Source: an uncultured Prevotella sp. (lineage in GTDB: Bacteria; Bacteroidota; Bacteroidia; Bacteroidales; Bacteroidaceae). From it: 64,000 nt of DNA. Positions 1 through 9,243 of this stretch are shown in pieces (the stretch's first letter is position 1; each line of letters begins with the position of its first letter). The notes beneath the pieces are model-generated. The model worked only from the letters and a program-made list of their open reading frames with translations. It was not told the DNA's origin and did not search any database. The DNA lies in the NCBI GenBank assembly GCA_946998205.1, contig CAMPYJ010000003.1:1-64000 (forward strand), read 5' to 3'. The translations under genes were made by a program, and so were the position numbers.

Positions 1-235
1 TCAAGCAGTTAGGATGGGGTAAATTGATTGTTCGTTCAATGTTCATTCAATTTCCATTCAACTTTCAATTAGTTTTCAGGTAGGAAAAACCCGCCATTGA
101 ACTCATCAAAAAGAAAGAGGGAAGTGATTAATTCTTTACAAAAGAAGCGGAAAAAAAGAAGTAAGTGAAGAGATGATTTTAATTTTTCACTCTCATCGAA
201 AAAACATCATGGCTCAAGATACCCACAAATGAGTA

Positions 236-266
236 TTGCAAGTTTATTTTATATGCAGTACCTTTG
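236..266 (+). promoter_or_regulatory. Bacteroidetes-type promoter of the TonB receptor gene
   Basis: A TTG at 236-238 lies 20 bases before TACCTTTG at 259-266, matching the Bacteroidetes primary sigma consensus. Transcription would start near 273, about 165 bases before the receptor start codon, so a hairpin at 341-376 falls inside the leader. Confidence 0.65.
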
Positions 267-340
267 TTGCCAACAAAAAAAATATTTCAATGACAAGAAA
301 ACGAAAGAAAGACAAATCTTTTTGTAGAAAATTTATATGT

Positions 341-376
341 AGATGCATCAACTTTAAGTTGGTGCATCTTTTTTTT
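341..376 (+). terminator. Terminator-like hairpin in the receptor leader
   Basis: A 14-bp stem (341-354 with 356-369, one G-T pair) is followed by a run of eight T. It has the form of an intrinsic terminator. Because a good promoter lies upstream at 236-266, it may attenuate the receptor gene or end a short leader RNA of about 100 bases. It could also simply end upstream transcription. Confidence 0.6.
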
Positions 377-436
377 GTGAATCATTTTGAATTTCATTCA
401 TTATTCAAGACTCCACAAAAACCAAAAAAGAAAAAC

Positions 437-2824
437 ATGGAACAACTATCAACACATTCTTTATGCCTGCTACGTATCTTTTACATACTATGCTTGCTCC
501 ACACCACAAGTTACAACGCCAACGCACAAACACATGGTACAACCATACTGCATGGATATGTTACCGATGAGCAGCGACATATTCCCTTGAGTGGTGCCAG
601 TATTGAAATCATAGGAACGGAGAAGCGTGCCATCAGTAACGAAGAAGGTAGATATGTTCTGCCCATCAGCGAAGAAGGAAAGTTTACCCTACGGGTGTCT
701 TACATCGGCTATAAAACAAAAAAGACCAATGTAGATTTATTTGTCAACAAACAAGACAGCATTTGCATCAACATAGCTCTACATGCAAACAGTAACACAC
801 TACAAGGTGTAACTATCTTGGGCAAAAATAAGATAAGACAACTAAAGCAGTCGGCTTTGCCCGTATCGGTCATAGGTAAACGACAATTAGAGGGAACTGC
901 CACGAATATCAATGACGTACTGGCTCGCACCGTTGGGGTAACAGTACGCAACACAGGTGGCATGGGAAGTGCGTCACGCATATCAATACGAGGGCTGGAA
1001 GGCAAGCGCATGGGCATGTTTGTTGACGAAAGCCCCTTAGGAGGATTAAATAATTTTGTGGCACTCAATGATATTCCTACCTCAATGATAGAACGTATTG
1101 AGGTGTATAAAGGTATTGTGCCCTACAAGTTTGGTGGTTCTGCATTAGGTGGAGCCGTAAACGTAGTAACCAAAGAGTATCCTCCCCTTTACTTCGACGC
1201 ATCGTACGAGATAAGCTCGTTCAACACTCACCAATTATCTACTGTTCTGAAGCGTACCAACCGACGCACAGGACTGCAGTTTGGCATTGGTGGAGTGTAC
1301 ACCCATTCGGACAACGATTACGACATGGTTTTAGACCATTTGGATGGAAGAACCGTAAAGCGCACCCATGACAAATTTTCCAAGATTACTGGTGGCGCAT
1401 CCGTGAAAGCCACCAAATGGTGGTTTGACGAACTAAAATGGGAACTGATATTTACCCACACCCGACAAGAGATACAAGGTATTGACCAATATATTCGTGA
1501 GGCTTTCAATAAGTCACAAAACATCATGACTACGCTGAAGCTGCAAAAAGAGAACTTTTTTGCACCAGGCTTAGACCTGACGTTTGAGACACTGCTCTCG
1601 TACGGACGATATGGAATGACAGATAAAGCCAAGTGTCGCTACGACTGGGATGGCAACCAACTGCCTGCCGTATCGCCTTTTGGTGGTGAGCAAGGCAACC
1701 ATCCAAGCGATGGCGATAACAAGTCGTATGATTGGAGCGGCAAGCTCAACCTAAATTATCTCATCAATGCACACCACAGCCTCAACCTCAATGTATGTGC
1801 CAACAATACGAATATGTTTCCCTCCGACTCGCTTATGGATAAGGCTTTAGGATTCAATGCCAACTTTCATAGCAGGATGACATCCACCACCATAGGACTA
1901 TCGTACGACTTGACACTTTTTAATGGCAGATTTCAAAACGCATTCACGATAAAAGACTTTATATATAGTTCCGACTCACGGAGTATTTCCACTTACTCTA
2001 TTAGTGAGCCAAAGCCCGTCAGCAGTTCAAAAAACTTTGCGGGTTTTAGCAACGCCATGCGCTGGAAGTTCTCCGATGAACTGTTGGTCAAGGCATCGTT
2101 CAACTCAGAAGTGCGCATACCGTCTACCGAGGAGCTTATTGGCAACGGCTATTCCATATTACCTTCGCCAGCTCTAAAACCCGAGCGCACGACAGGATAT
2201 AATATTGGCTTGCTCTACCACAAAGCTTTAAAAGAAGGTGGAATGATAGAAGTGGAGTTGAACAGCTTTTACAACACTTTAAAAGACATGATACGTTTCA
2301 CACCCGACATGATACCTACTATGGCTCGATATAGGAACTTTGGCGAAGTGCAAACCATGGGAATAGAGTTAGAAGCCAAAGGAGACGTGTTGCCCATGCT
2401 CTATCTATATGCCAACACCACATACCAAGACTTGCGTGACAAACGAAAGATGGTTCCTGGCACAGTGGTGGAAAATCCTACCTACAACATGCGTATTCCA
2501 AATGTACCTTATTTCATGGCTAATGGAGGGCTGGAATATCATCAGGAGAATATTTTTGGCGGTCGAGGACAGAATACCCGCATCATGGTTGACGCCTCAT
2601 ATATACACCAATATTACTACGATTTTGAGATGAGCAAATATCAAGAGCGCAAAATACCCACCTCCATGATAGTGGATGCTGCCATAGAACACACATTACA
2701 GAACAGTACATGGAGCTTTACGCTAAAGGTTAAAAATATAGCCAACCGCCGCGTCGTATCCGATTTGAATTGTCCTTTGCCTGGACGATCTGTTGCTTTC
2801 AAAGTAAGATATTTATTAAAGTAA
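437..2824 (+). CDS. TonB-dependent outer-membrane receptor
   Basis: This 795-residue protein probably imports a metal chelate or similar ligand across the outer membrane using TonB energy. After a signal peptide (ending near NANAQ) come a carboxypeptidase-regulatory-like beta-sandwich (GYVTDEQ ... GASIEI), a plug domain with the typical ISIRGLEG and GGAVNVV motifs, and a long beta-barrel. The frame is open back to 236, but the start at 437 is chosen because a hydrophobic signal follows it at once; the upstream part would translate the leader hairpin. It lacks SusC length and has no SusD partner. The next gene, 49 bases on, encodes a surface lipoprotein, and a TetR regulator follows. This arrangement resembles xenosiderophore-type (XusA/XusB) loci, but the ligand is not shown by sequence alone. 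Confidence 0.88.
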   Translation: MEQLSTHSLCLLRIFYILCLLHTTSYNANAQTHGTTILHGYVTDEQRHIPLSGASIEIIGTEKRAISNEEGRYVLPISEEGKFTLRVSYIGYKTKKTNVDLFVNKQDSICINIALHANSNTLQGVTILGKNKIRQLKQSALPVSVIGKRQLEGTATNINDVLARTVGVTVRNTGGMGSASRISIRGLEGKRMGMFVDESPLGGLNNFVALNDIPTSMIERIEVYKGIVPYKFGGSALGGAVNVVTKEYPPLYFDASYEISSFNTHQLSTVLKRTNRRTGLQFGIGGVYTHSDNDYDMVLDHLDGRTVKRTHDKFSKITGGASVKATKWWFDELKWELIFTHTRQEIQGIDQYIREAFNKSQNIMTTLKLQKENFFAPGLDLTFETLLSYGRYGMTDKAKCRYDWDGNQLPAVSPFGGEQGNHPSDGDNKSYDWSGKLNLNYLINAHHSLNLNVCANNTNMFPSDSLMDKALGFNANFHSRMTSTTIGLSYDLTLFNGRFQNAFTIKDFIYSSDSRSISTYSISEPKPVSSSKNFAGFSNAMRWKFSDELLVKASFNSEVRIPSTEELIGNGYSILPSPALKPERTTGYNIGLLYHKALKEGGMIEVELNSFYNTLKDMIRFTPDMIPTMARYRNFGEVQTMGIELEAKGDVLPMLYLYANTTYQDLRDKRKMVPGTVVENPTYNMRIPNVPYFMANGGLEYHQENIFGGRGQNTRIMVDASYIHQYYYDFEMSKYQERKIPTSMIVDAAIEHTLQNSTWSFTLKVKNIANRRVVSDLNCPLPGRSVAFKVRYLLK

Positions 2825-2873
2825 TATTTATAGTATCAATCATCAATTATATCATTAAAACAAAAAAAAACGT

Positions 2874-4115
2874 ATGAAAATCAAGATGTTATTATCAGCC
2901 ATTGCTCTTTCCGTACTGGCTGCATCGTGTGGTAGCGACGACAACGCTACGCCCCAATCAAAGAAAAATACTGGTGCCAATGCTTTCCAAGGCATTGTTT
3001 TTGCAACAGGAGTTACCAACCCCGAAGGCAACAACGGCAGCGTGTACATGCAAGCACTTGCCGACATGACGCCCGGGAAGTACAACAACAAAAACGCCAC
3101 ACCCACTGGATTTGGTTCAACACCTATCATCACACCAAGTGGTAATCTATATTCCTTCCCCGATTATATGGGGAACTCCAAGGCAGAGATTACCCGATAC
3201 AACATTGATGCGCAAGGCAACTTTGTACAAAAAGGCACACTGTCCATCCCTGCAGGAGCTGCTGCCAGTAATGTGGTAGAACTGAATAAAGAAAAGGCTT
3301 ACGTTAGTTTTAATGGTTTGGGAAAAATCATGGTATTTAATCCGCAAACCATGAAAAAACTGACAGAGATAGACCTTAACTCTTTAGCACACAAAGACAC
3401 CAAGGTAGCCCCAGCTGCCATGATTATCCGAGACGGCATGCTGTTTGTTGGGCTAAATCAGTTTAATGCACAGTGGATGCCAACCTCCAACACCATAGAG
3501 CTTGCCATGATTGACACCAAGACAGACCAAGTAAAAAAGCACATTACCAACACATCATTAGGCATGAGTTTTGCAACACGCCCCATAGACGCCAATTCTA
3601 TCTTCATGGATGAGAACAAAGACATATACATCAACTGCATTGGGGCATTTGGTTTTATGCCTCAACATCCTGGAGGTATTGCCCGCATTAAGAACGGAAG
3701 CGAAGAGATAGACCCCACATACTGCATTCGGTTCGACCAAACAGAAGTAAAGGGCTTATCGGTCAAGAAGGGTGAATTTGCTGCAACCATGTTTTACGGA
3801 GGTAAAGGCAAACTATACGCTTATCTAAACGCTTATGGCTTAGATCCTAACGCCATGAGCAATCCGTATCTATCAATGACCAACGTACCCGTGGAGATAG
3901 ATTTATACCAAAAAAGTATTACCAAGATAGAGGGCATGGAGGTTGGCAACCCTCAAGGAACAGCCATTGGCAAACACAGAAATCTAATTGTATTTGGGAG
4001 TGCCAACAAAAAAGCAAATGGCTTCTATACCTACAATCCAGAAACAAAGGAAGTAAAAGGTCCTGTATTTGAAGTAATGGGTAATCCGAGCTTCTTTTAT
4101 AGTTTTGCTAAATAA
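2874..4115 (+). CDS. Surface lipoprotein, DUF4374/XusB-like beta-propeller candidate
   Basis: The 413-residue product starts with a lipoprotein signal whose lipidated cysteine is about residue 19 (LAASC). The residues just after it, GSDDN, are acidic in the manner of Bacteroidetes surface-export signals. The body has repeated segments of about 50-60 residues rich in beta strands and turns, such as GNLYSFPDY, KAYVSFNG, GMLFVGLNQF and DIYINCIG, as expected of a propeller. It lies directly downstream of a TonB receptor and is probably its ligand-capturing partner on the cell surface. The closest recalled family is the DUF4374 group, to which siderophore-binding XusB is thought to belong; this is from memory and unconfirmed. 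Confidence 0.65.
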   Translation: MKIKMLLSAIALSVLAASCGSDDNATPQSKKNTGANAFQGIVFATGVTNPEGNNGSVYMQALADMTPGKYNNKNATPTGFGSTPIITPSGNLYSFPDYMGNSKAEITRYNIDAQGNFVQKGTLSIPAGAAASNVVELNKEKAYVSFNGLGKIMVFNPQTMKKLTEIDLNSLAHKDTKVAPAAMIIRDGMLFVGLNQFNAQWMPTSNTIELAMIDTKTDQVKKHITNTSLGMSFATRPIDANSIFMDENKDIYINCIGAFGFMPQHPGGIARIKNGSEEIDPTYCIRFDQTEVKGLSVKKGEFAATMFYGGKGKLYAYLNAYGLDPNAMSNPYLSMTNVPVEIDLYQKSITKIEGMEVGNPQGTAIGKHRNLIVFGSANKKANGFYTYNPETKEVKGPVFEVMGNPSFFYSFAK

Positions 4116-4208
4116 AGAAAAATAGAAGATTGAGTCTGTTCGTCACTTCTGCTTCAGAATTCCAAAAGAACAGACTCAAACTTTTTCGCAGTATAAAATA
4201 CGCTCAAC

Positions 4209-4853
4209 ATGCAGACACAAAAAGACGAAATCAAAGAACGAATCATCGCTGTTGCCCGACAAGAGTTTATTGCGAATGGAGTGAAAAACACATCTATGCA
4301 GCGCATTGCATCACTTTCGGGCATTGCGGTTGGCAACATATATCATTATTTCAAGAACAAAGACCATTTGTTCAGGTGTGTCATACACCCCTTATTAAAA
4401 GCCTTTGAAACCTATCGGCAAAATGCCAACCAGTCATCATACGCCACATTAGACACTTTCAGATACGACTCGTATTTGGAAAGCATGAAAGAATTGGTCA
4501 CATCGTTAGTTGTTCCCTATCGTAATGAATTAAAACTTTTGCTGAACGAGACTGCCAACACCTCACTTCATCATACCATTGACAAGATGATAGAACAACA
4601 AAGTATTGACGGAATGAACTACATCAAACGAATGAAGCAGCAATATCCGTGCATTAACGACCAAATATCACCTCATTTTCTCCGTGTGCTGTGCAATTTA
4701 TGGAAAGAAGTAATTAAAGAAATTGTAATGCACGACAATCTGACGCCCAAAGAACAAGAAAACCTTATCCTCGATTACGTTAAATTTGACGTGGGTGGCT
4801 GGAAATACATGATGAACATTCAGGACACATTGGACTTAGAAACCGAAGACTAA
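4209..4853 (+). CDS. TetR/AcrR family transcriptional regulator
   Basis: A 214-residue protein of usual TetR length. The N-terminal helix-turn-helix is clear at about residues 9-55: RIIAVARQEFIANGVKNTSM, then IASLSGIAVGNIYHYFKNKD. The C-terminal two thirds are helical and would bind an effector. It follows the receptor and lipoprotein genes on the same strand with a 93-base gap, so it most likely controls them. It could act as a repressor relieved by a small molecule; the ligand and operator are not visible. Confidence 0.9.
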   Translation: MQTQKDEIKERIIAVARQEFIANGVKNTSMQRIASLSGIAVGNIYHYFKNKDHLFRCVIHPLLKAFETYRQNANQSSYATLDTFRYDSYLESMKELVTSLVVPYRNELKLLLNETANTSLHHTIDKMIEQQSIDGMNYIKRMKQQYPCINDQISPHFLRVLCNLWKEVIKEIVMHDNLTPKEQENLILDYVKFDVGGWKYMMNIQDTLDLETED

Positions 4854-4876
4854 ACAACAATACAAAAACATAGAAA

Positions 4877-5361
4877 GTGGTCTATAAATTAGCCTTGTCA
4901 GATTTAAGGCTGATAATAGGGCGGTTCTATAAATTACCGCCGTAAAGTTTTTTGTATGTTGGACAGTTTACGTTTTGTCATCTTGCGGTCTCTTTTTATA
5001 TAAAACAGGCTGCGCCTCAACAATTCAAACAAGTTTGATTGTATTCGGCTTGCTCTCTTTTTGGTTCAATTTGTTTGTTCGTTCAGTCGTATAGCCCGCT
5101 ATACTCCTTCACTCACAAACAAATTGACCACAAAAACAGCCTCGCAATCTGACAAAGCTAATTTATAGAACCGCCCAATATAAATTACCTAACGAAAATT
5201 GTGAGTAATAATTATAAACTACGCTCTGTTATCTTATGAATTCTATTATAGAAAGTAGGCTTCACCTCAATCTTTCAAACAAGTTTGAATGCATTCGGGT
5301 TGCACTGGTTTTTGATTCAAGATATAAGCCAACAATCTAACAAAGCTAATTTATAGTACAC
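4877..5361. repeat. Older, degenerate copy of the MITE, interrupted by a newer copy
   Basis: At 4877-4905 there is a decayed left end (TGGTCTATAAATTAGC plus CTTGTCAGATT), and at 5325-5361 a decayed right end (CAATCTAACAAAGCTAATTTATAG). Between them, 5240-5300 keeps the internal sequence CAAACAAGTTTGA. The intact element at 4919-5176 sits inside. The layout suggests an old insertion later hit by a new one. Confidence 0.55.
4919..5176 (+). mobile_element. MITE-like element, copy A (258 bp)
   Basis: It begins GGGCGGTTCTATAAATTA and ends with the exact reverse complement, an 18-bp terminal inverted repeat. It is flanked by the 4-bp direct repeat AATA (4915-4918 and 5177-5180). An internal palindrome pairs CAATTTGTTTG with CAAACAAATTG and GTATAGC with GCTATAC. 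No coding frame of note is present. It lies between two convergent genes. Other copies: 31331-31524, 42729-42921 and 44491-44749. Confidence 0.85.
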
Positions 5362-5367
5362 CTTTAT

Positions 5368-5934
5368 TTATTCAGCCTTCAACTGCTGCTTAACACTATA
5401 ATCTTTTTCTAACGAGTCCTTACTTTTACCAGGCACGATGCCCATATCGCCATGTTCTGAATTCAGCAGACACAGGTACCATTGCTCGTTGTATTTAACA
5501 GGCTTGAAATAAAACCGCGTGGACAAGTCTTGATGGTCGTTATCCGCCGTACCAACCGTGAGCGTACACTTAACCTCATTGCTGTAAGCCTGATCGAATT
5601 TGATGTAATCTATTTGGTATTGCAGTATGGGTAGCGACGTGAACAACGTTCTCACCTTTGCTTTTTCTTCACCGTCAACAGGTTTGGGTTGCCCCTCAAC
5701 GTTGTCAAGCGGCGTCTGGTAAAGCATGCTTAAAGCTCTGTCAATCTGATTCGACTTCACATTATCGAAGAAGTTACCCACCAGCGCAGCAACTTCGGCA
5801 GAATCCTTATTGCTCATTGACACCTCGAAAGAAGTGAGATTTTTTGCAGGCTTAACATTCTTCTTGCAAGACGTATTGAGTGCCAAGAGCAAGCCCGCCA
5901 ACACCCATGCGAAAATATATTTGTACTTCATCAT
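5368..5934 (-). CDS. Small exported lipoprotein of unknown function
   Basis: The product is about 188 residues, with a short hydrophobic signal ending in NTSC and then KKNVKPAKN, a lipoprotein signal. The rest has mixed alpha/beta character resembling a small NTF2-like or DUF fold: a helix around DSAEVAALVGNFFDNVKSNQ followed by strands such as TRFYFKPVKYNEQWYLCLLN. No specific family was recognised. The adjacent methionines at 5934 and 5931 are preferred as starts over the longer frame because the signal peptide follows directly. It lies downstream of the collagen-like gene on the same strand, but a strong terminator at 5966-6003 separates them, so it is probably expressed on its own. Confidence 0.7.
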   Translation of the reverse strand: MMKYKYIFAWVLAGLLLALNTSCKKNVKPAKNLTSFEVSMSNKDSAEVAALVGNFFDNVKSNQIDRALSMLYQTPLDNVEGQPKPVDGEEKAKVRTLFTSLPILQYQIDYIKFDQAYSNEVKCTLTVGTADNDHQDLSTRFYFKPVKYNEQWYLCLLNSEHGDMGIVPGKSKDSLEKDYSVKQQLKAE

Positions 5935-5965
5935 CAAGAAATAAATCAAGTAATAAATGTAAAAA

Positions 5966-6003
5966 TTTAAAAAGGCAGGCAGTGTGAAAGCTGCCTGCCT
6001 TGT
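5966..6003 (-). terminator. Intrinsic terminator of the collagen-like gene
   Basis: AAGGCAGGCAG and CTGCCTGCCTT form an 11-bp perfect stem with an 8-base loop. Read on the minus strand it is followed by a T-rich tract. It lies 46 bases after the collagen-like gene's stop codon. Confidence 0.8.
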
Positions 6004-6046
6004 TGTATAAGAAATATATAAAATCTTATCTGCTTGTCATCTACAC

Positions 6047-9000
6047 TTATTTACCTACCGCTGTCTTATGTATCTTAATGGTAATGGTAAATGGTAACTT
6101 ACCCCAACTATATTTCAGCGTAGCAGGAACGTAAATCTCGAAATCAGCTGCTACCTGATCAGAGTTGAAATAAGTAAAGTAGCCAAAACCACCATGTGCG
6201 AAGTCTACCACTGGTTTCTTGTAGTCGATCTTCAACTTGCTAGTTACGTCACTCAACTTCATTACCTTCCCTGCCATGTTGATTGTAGCTTCGTTCAAAT
6301 GAACATAAATATCCTTTATTCCAAAGTAAGCAAAGTTCTGCGAAGGAACTTCCGCATTACGCCAATCCGTAATCTTGACATTGAACTTAGCTTCAGTTTC
6401 CTTATCAGGGGCTGCGTCAAAGAACTCAGCACTTGAGTTGTCTACATTGATAGGACGCAATACCACTGCATTGAAAGTGTTGTGCTTTATCTCAATAGGA
6501 TAACACTCCTGCCCCTTACCTTTACAATTAATCATTCCAAGAACCTTAACAGGAAGTGTCAGCGATTTAGTCAAGTTTATCTTTCCACCATTATAGTTGA
6601 GCAAAGCTTGAGCATAGAGGTGGCTGTTTAAGTAGGTAATCTCACCCGTCTTCATATTCATAGTCGCAATGGTGTGGTTATCGTATGTCAATTGAGAATA
6701 ATCGCCATCTATACGATTACCCATGCCCTCCTTCTTGCCAAACTGATACAATACGGTAAACGAAGAGTTGAGCTGCGCAAGGTTACCAGTAAACTTAGGA
6801 GCGATGCCGTTACCTATGAACACCTTAGAAAGGTCGTAAGTAATCCTCATCTTATCCAGGTTCTTGGTTCCACCATACTCGAACGGTGTCGTGTTGATGC
6901 GTACCTCGTCGAAGCCTGTACCCATTTCGCTCGCGCCTGTCTTAGCCCATAACGACTTGTTCTTGTAATTCGCCAAGTCTAAAGTTGGCAATTCTGTGAT
7001 TTCCTTTGGTTTCCATGTCAGCTTGACAGCAACCTTGTCAAAGAGCAAGTCTTCATCACTACCAGCTTTCTTCTCAAAATACAGCGTGGTTTCTATTGAT
7101 TTATGTTTCCGGCCAAGGAACTCATTGATAGAGATGTTAGAAGGAATGAGCCATTTCAAATGGTTTTCTTCTACTACCACTTTCTCTCCATCTTTCTCAT
7201 CTTTATCACTACCAAACAGCTGAGCGCTCTTCAGTTCGAAAGAAGACTTTGCCTTTTCTGGTGTTATGTGAAGGATGTCTGCCAACTTCTTTATCACGTC
7301 GTCATACTTCTCATCAATAACAACCTCTTCATCTGTGCATGAAGGAACGAACGCCTTGTCAGTAGTAAGCGCAACAGTATCCTCTTCTCTTGTTATCTTA
7401 ATCTTCACATACGCTACGGCAACGACAGTTTCGCCTTGCAAGAGCGAGATACGTACCAGCGGTGATTTGTTGATAGCTTTCTCATCGTTAGCCTTTCCAT
7501 TTTCATCCGTAGGAGTAAAGACAGCGCCTTCCAATTTAGCATACTTGCTTTGCTGTATGTTGGCGTGCTCATAGCCCACTAACTCATACTTGTAAGTAAA
7601 GCCTTCCGCCTGTGCTTTTTTGTCATTAGCTTTCTCGTCTAAAGCCATTCTGTAACGAACCGTGGGGCCAAAGAATTTATCCGCACTTAGAGATTTCAGG
7701 TTTGGTTCACCTCCCACGTATGCACGAACAGCGTTAACGCAAGTATCAAGACTAATCGCCTTGTTCCACAACACGGTCAATGTAGGTGCGGCATTGATAG
7801 CCTGTTGAGCGGTGAGATGTAAGACACTCTTCTTTGTCAGCCCCTTCACATGAACATTGTTAAGATAAAGCACGTTGTAACGATATTGCTTCAAGGCAGC
7901 GAAGTCTGACACTACATTGCGTCCATTCTCGCCCTTATAGCGCAAAGCCAATACCGTGACATTGGCATCGTTAGCTATCTCTTTAAGATTGTCTTTACCT
8001 GCATATTTAACGGTAGCTGTCAGCATACCCTTGTTGTTTGTAACGCCAGTACATTCAAACTGTGATGACAATTGATCGGCTGCCGCACGAGTATAAGCCT
8101 TGTTGTAAGCTACGAAATCAAAATTCTTCTTATCCGCATTGATCTTTGCATTTGCAGGATTCAAGAAGAAGTTCATCGTCATGTCAGGACTGTAATTCTT
8201 TTGATCTCCAAACTTAGGCTCATCGTTAGACATGTCTTCATTGACATCTGCCTTGGCCAACGTTATGCCAAGAAGATTGTACCTATTAATGCTTGCAGCC
8301 TGAATACCCTCATAATACAAGGAAGGATTAAACACGAGTGCGGTCAGCTTGTCAGAAAGCTGAATCACCACCTCTTTGTTAGCACCCTGACCACCATCTA
8401 CGTTATAGAACGTCAATGTGTCATCAGTCTTCACGGCAGTGATAGTTCCAGGAGCGAGGAACGACACCTCTGTTTGTTCCGTCGTCTCTTTTCCATCTGC
8501 CGTTGGAATGTGCTTAACAAACTTACCTGTGTTGCCATCCGGCACATAATAAACGCCATCTTTGCCGTTAACGCCATTCTTGCCATCAACGCCATTCTTG
8601 CCGTCTTTGCCATTAATACCATCCTTGCCATTAACGCCATTCTTGCCGTCTTTGCCATTAATACCGTCTTTGCCATTAACGCCATCCTTGCCATTAACGC
8701 CATTCTTGCCATCTTTGCCATTAACGCCATCCTTACCGTTAATACCATCCTTGCCATTAACGCCATCTTTACCGTTAATACCATCCTTGCCATTAACGCC
8801 GTCTTTACCGTTAACGCCATCCTTGCCAACAGCTTTAAAAGATGTTTTCGTCCCATCTTTTACCCAGAAGCCATCATCGCTAATAGTCCAAACGGTACCA
8901 GGTTTACCCTGCTCACCCTGAACGCCTTGCACGCCCTGAGCGCCTTGTTCACCCCTCGCGCCATTTTTACCATTAGTAATCTTGAACTCTTCTCCTGAAG

Positions 9001-9226
9001 ACAACTTCACAAGAATACCATAATCCTTGCTCTCCACGCTCGACAAGAGCTTACCGGCCTTGATTTGCGCTTGCAGTTCTGCAAGAATCTTGTTCAAATC
9101 ATTAATTTGCGTTTGCAAATTAGAAATGTCGTCGTCATAATTCTTACATGACGAAAACGTCCCTAACGAGGTAACACATATTCCTCCACAGATGAGGAAC
9201 GCCTCTAACATTCTTCTTTTTCTCAT
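6047..9226 (-). CDS. Collagen-like surface lipoprotein, phase-variable
   Basis: A 1059-residue lipoprotein whose lipidated cysteine is near residue 27 (LGTFSSC). It is followed by KNYDDD, which fits a surface-export signal. Next is a coiled coil (about 30-58, ISNLQTQINDLNKILAELQA), then two Gly-X-Y blocks. One has about nine triplets (GEQGAQGVQGVQGEQG). The other has about 31 uninterrupted triplets, mostly GKD-GVN/GIN, at about residues 133-226. The remaining 800 residues are beta-rich with no recognised catalytic motif. Collagen-like triplets suggest a trimeric rod that displays the C-terminal domains, perhaps for adhesion. The start codon is 17 bases from a 24-bp inverted repeat that bounds an invertible promoter (9244-9487); that promoter now faces away, so the gene reads as OFF. 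The in-frame 18-bp repeats could also change length. Confidence 0.85.
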   Translation of the reverse strand: MRKRRMLEAFLICGGICVTSLGTFSSCKNYDDDISNLQTQINDLNKILAELQAQIKAGKLLSSVESKDYGILVKLSSGEEFKITNGKNGARGEQGAQGVQGVQGEQGKPGTVWTISDDGFWVKDGTKTSFKAVGKDGVNGKDGVNGKDGINGKDGVNGKDGINGKDGVNGKDGKNGVNGKDGVNGKDGINGKDGKNGVNGKDGINGKDGKNGVDGKNGVNGKDGVYYVPDGNTGKFVKHIPTADGKETTEQTEVSFLAPGTITAVKTDDTLTFYNVDGGQGANKEVVIQLSDKLTALVFNPSLYYEGIQAASINRYNLLGITLAKADVNEDMSNDEPKFGDQKNYSPDMTMNFFLNPANAKINADKKNFDFVAYNKAYTRAAADQLSSQFECTGVTNNKGMLTATVKYAGKDNLKEIANDANVTVLALRYKGENGRNVVSDFAALKQYRYNVLYLNNVHVKGLTKKSVLHLTAQQAINAAPTLTVLWNKAISLDTCVNAVRAYVGGEPNLKSLSADKFFGPTVRYRMALDEKANDKKAQAEGFTYKYELVGYEHANIQQSKYAKLEGAVFTPTDENGKANDEKAINKSPLVRISLLQGETVVAVAYVKIKITREEDTVALTTDKAFVPSCTDEEVVIDEKYDDVIKKLADILHITPEKAKSSFELKSAQLFGSDKDEKDGEKVVVEENHLKWLIPSNISINEFLGRKHKSIETTLYFEKKAGSDEDLLFDKVAVKLTWKPKEITELPTLDLANYKNKSLWAKTGASEMGTGFDEVRINTTPFEYGGTKNLDKMRITYDLSKVFIGNGIAPKFTGNLAQLNSSFTVLYQFGKKEGMGNRIDGDYSQLTYDNHTIATMNMKTGEITYLNSHLYAQALLNYNGGKINLTKSLTLPVKVLGMINCKGKGQECYPIEIKHNTFNAVVLRPINVDNSSAEFFDAAPDKETEAKFNVKITDWRNAEVPSQNFAYFGIKDIYVHLNEATINMAGKVMKLSDVTSKLKIDYKKPVVDFAHGGFGYFTYFNSDQVAADFEIYVPATLKYSWGKLPFTITIKIHKTAVGK
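8549..8829 (-). repeat. 18-bp coding tandem repeats (Gly-Lys-Asp-Gly-Val/Ile-Asn)
   Basis: About fifteen near-identical 18-bp units encode GKDGVN or GKDGIN, with occasional 9-bp GKN insertions. Unit length is a multiple of three, so slippage would lengthen or shorten the rod without breaking the frame. Long open frames on the other strand here are by-products of the repeat. Confidence 0.9.
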
Positions 9227-9243
9227 AAGACTAAAAAAATTAA

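Noticed and set aside
1..77. Open frame at the left edge ending near 77, possibly the end of an upstream gene
   Set aside because: Only 24 codons are visible, with no recognisable family, so it cannot be supported as a gene.
8431..8998. Long open frames antisense or alternate to the collagen-like repeat, some up to 308 codons
   Set aside because: They arise from the 18-bp repeat, which leaves several frames open; their products are low-complexity and have no start context or family.
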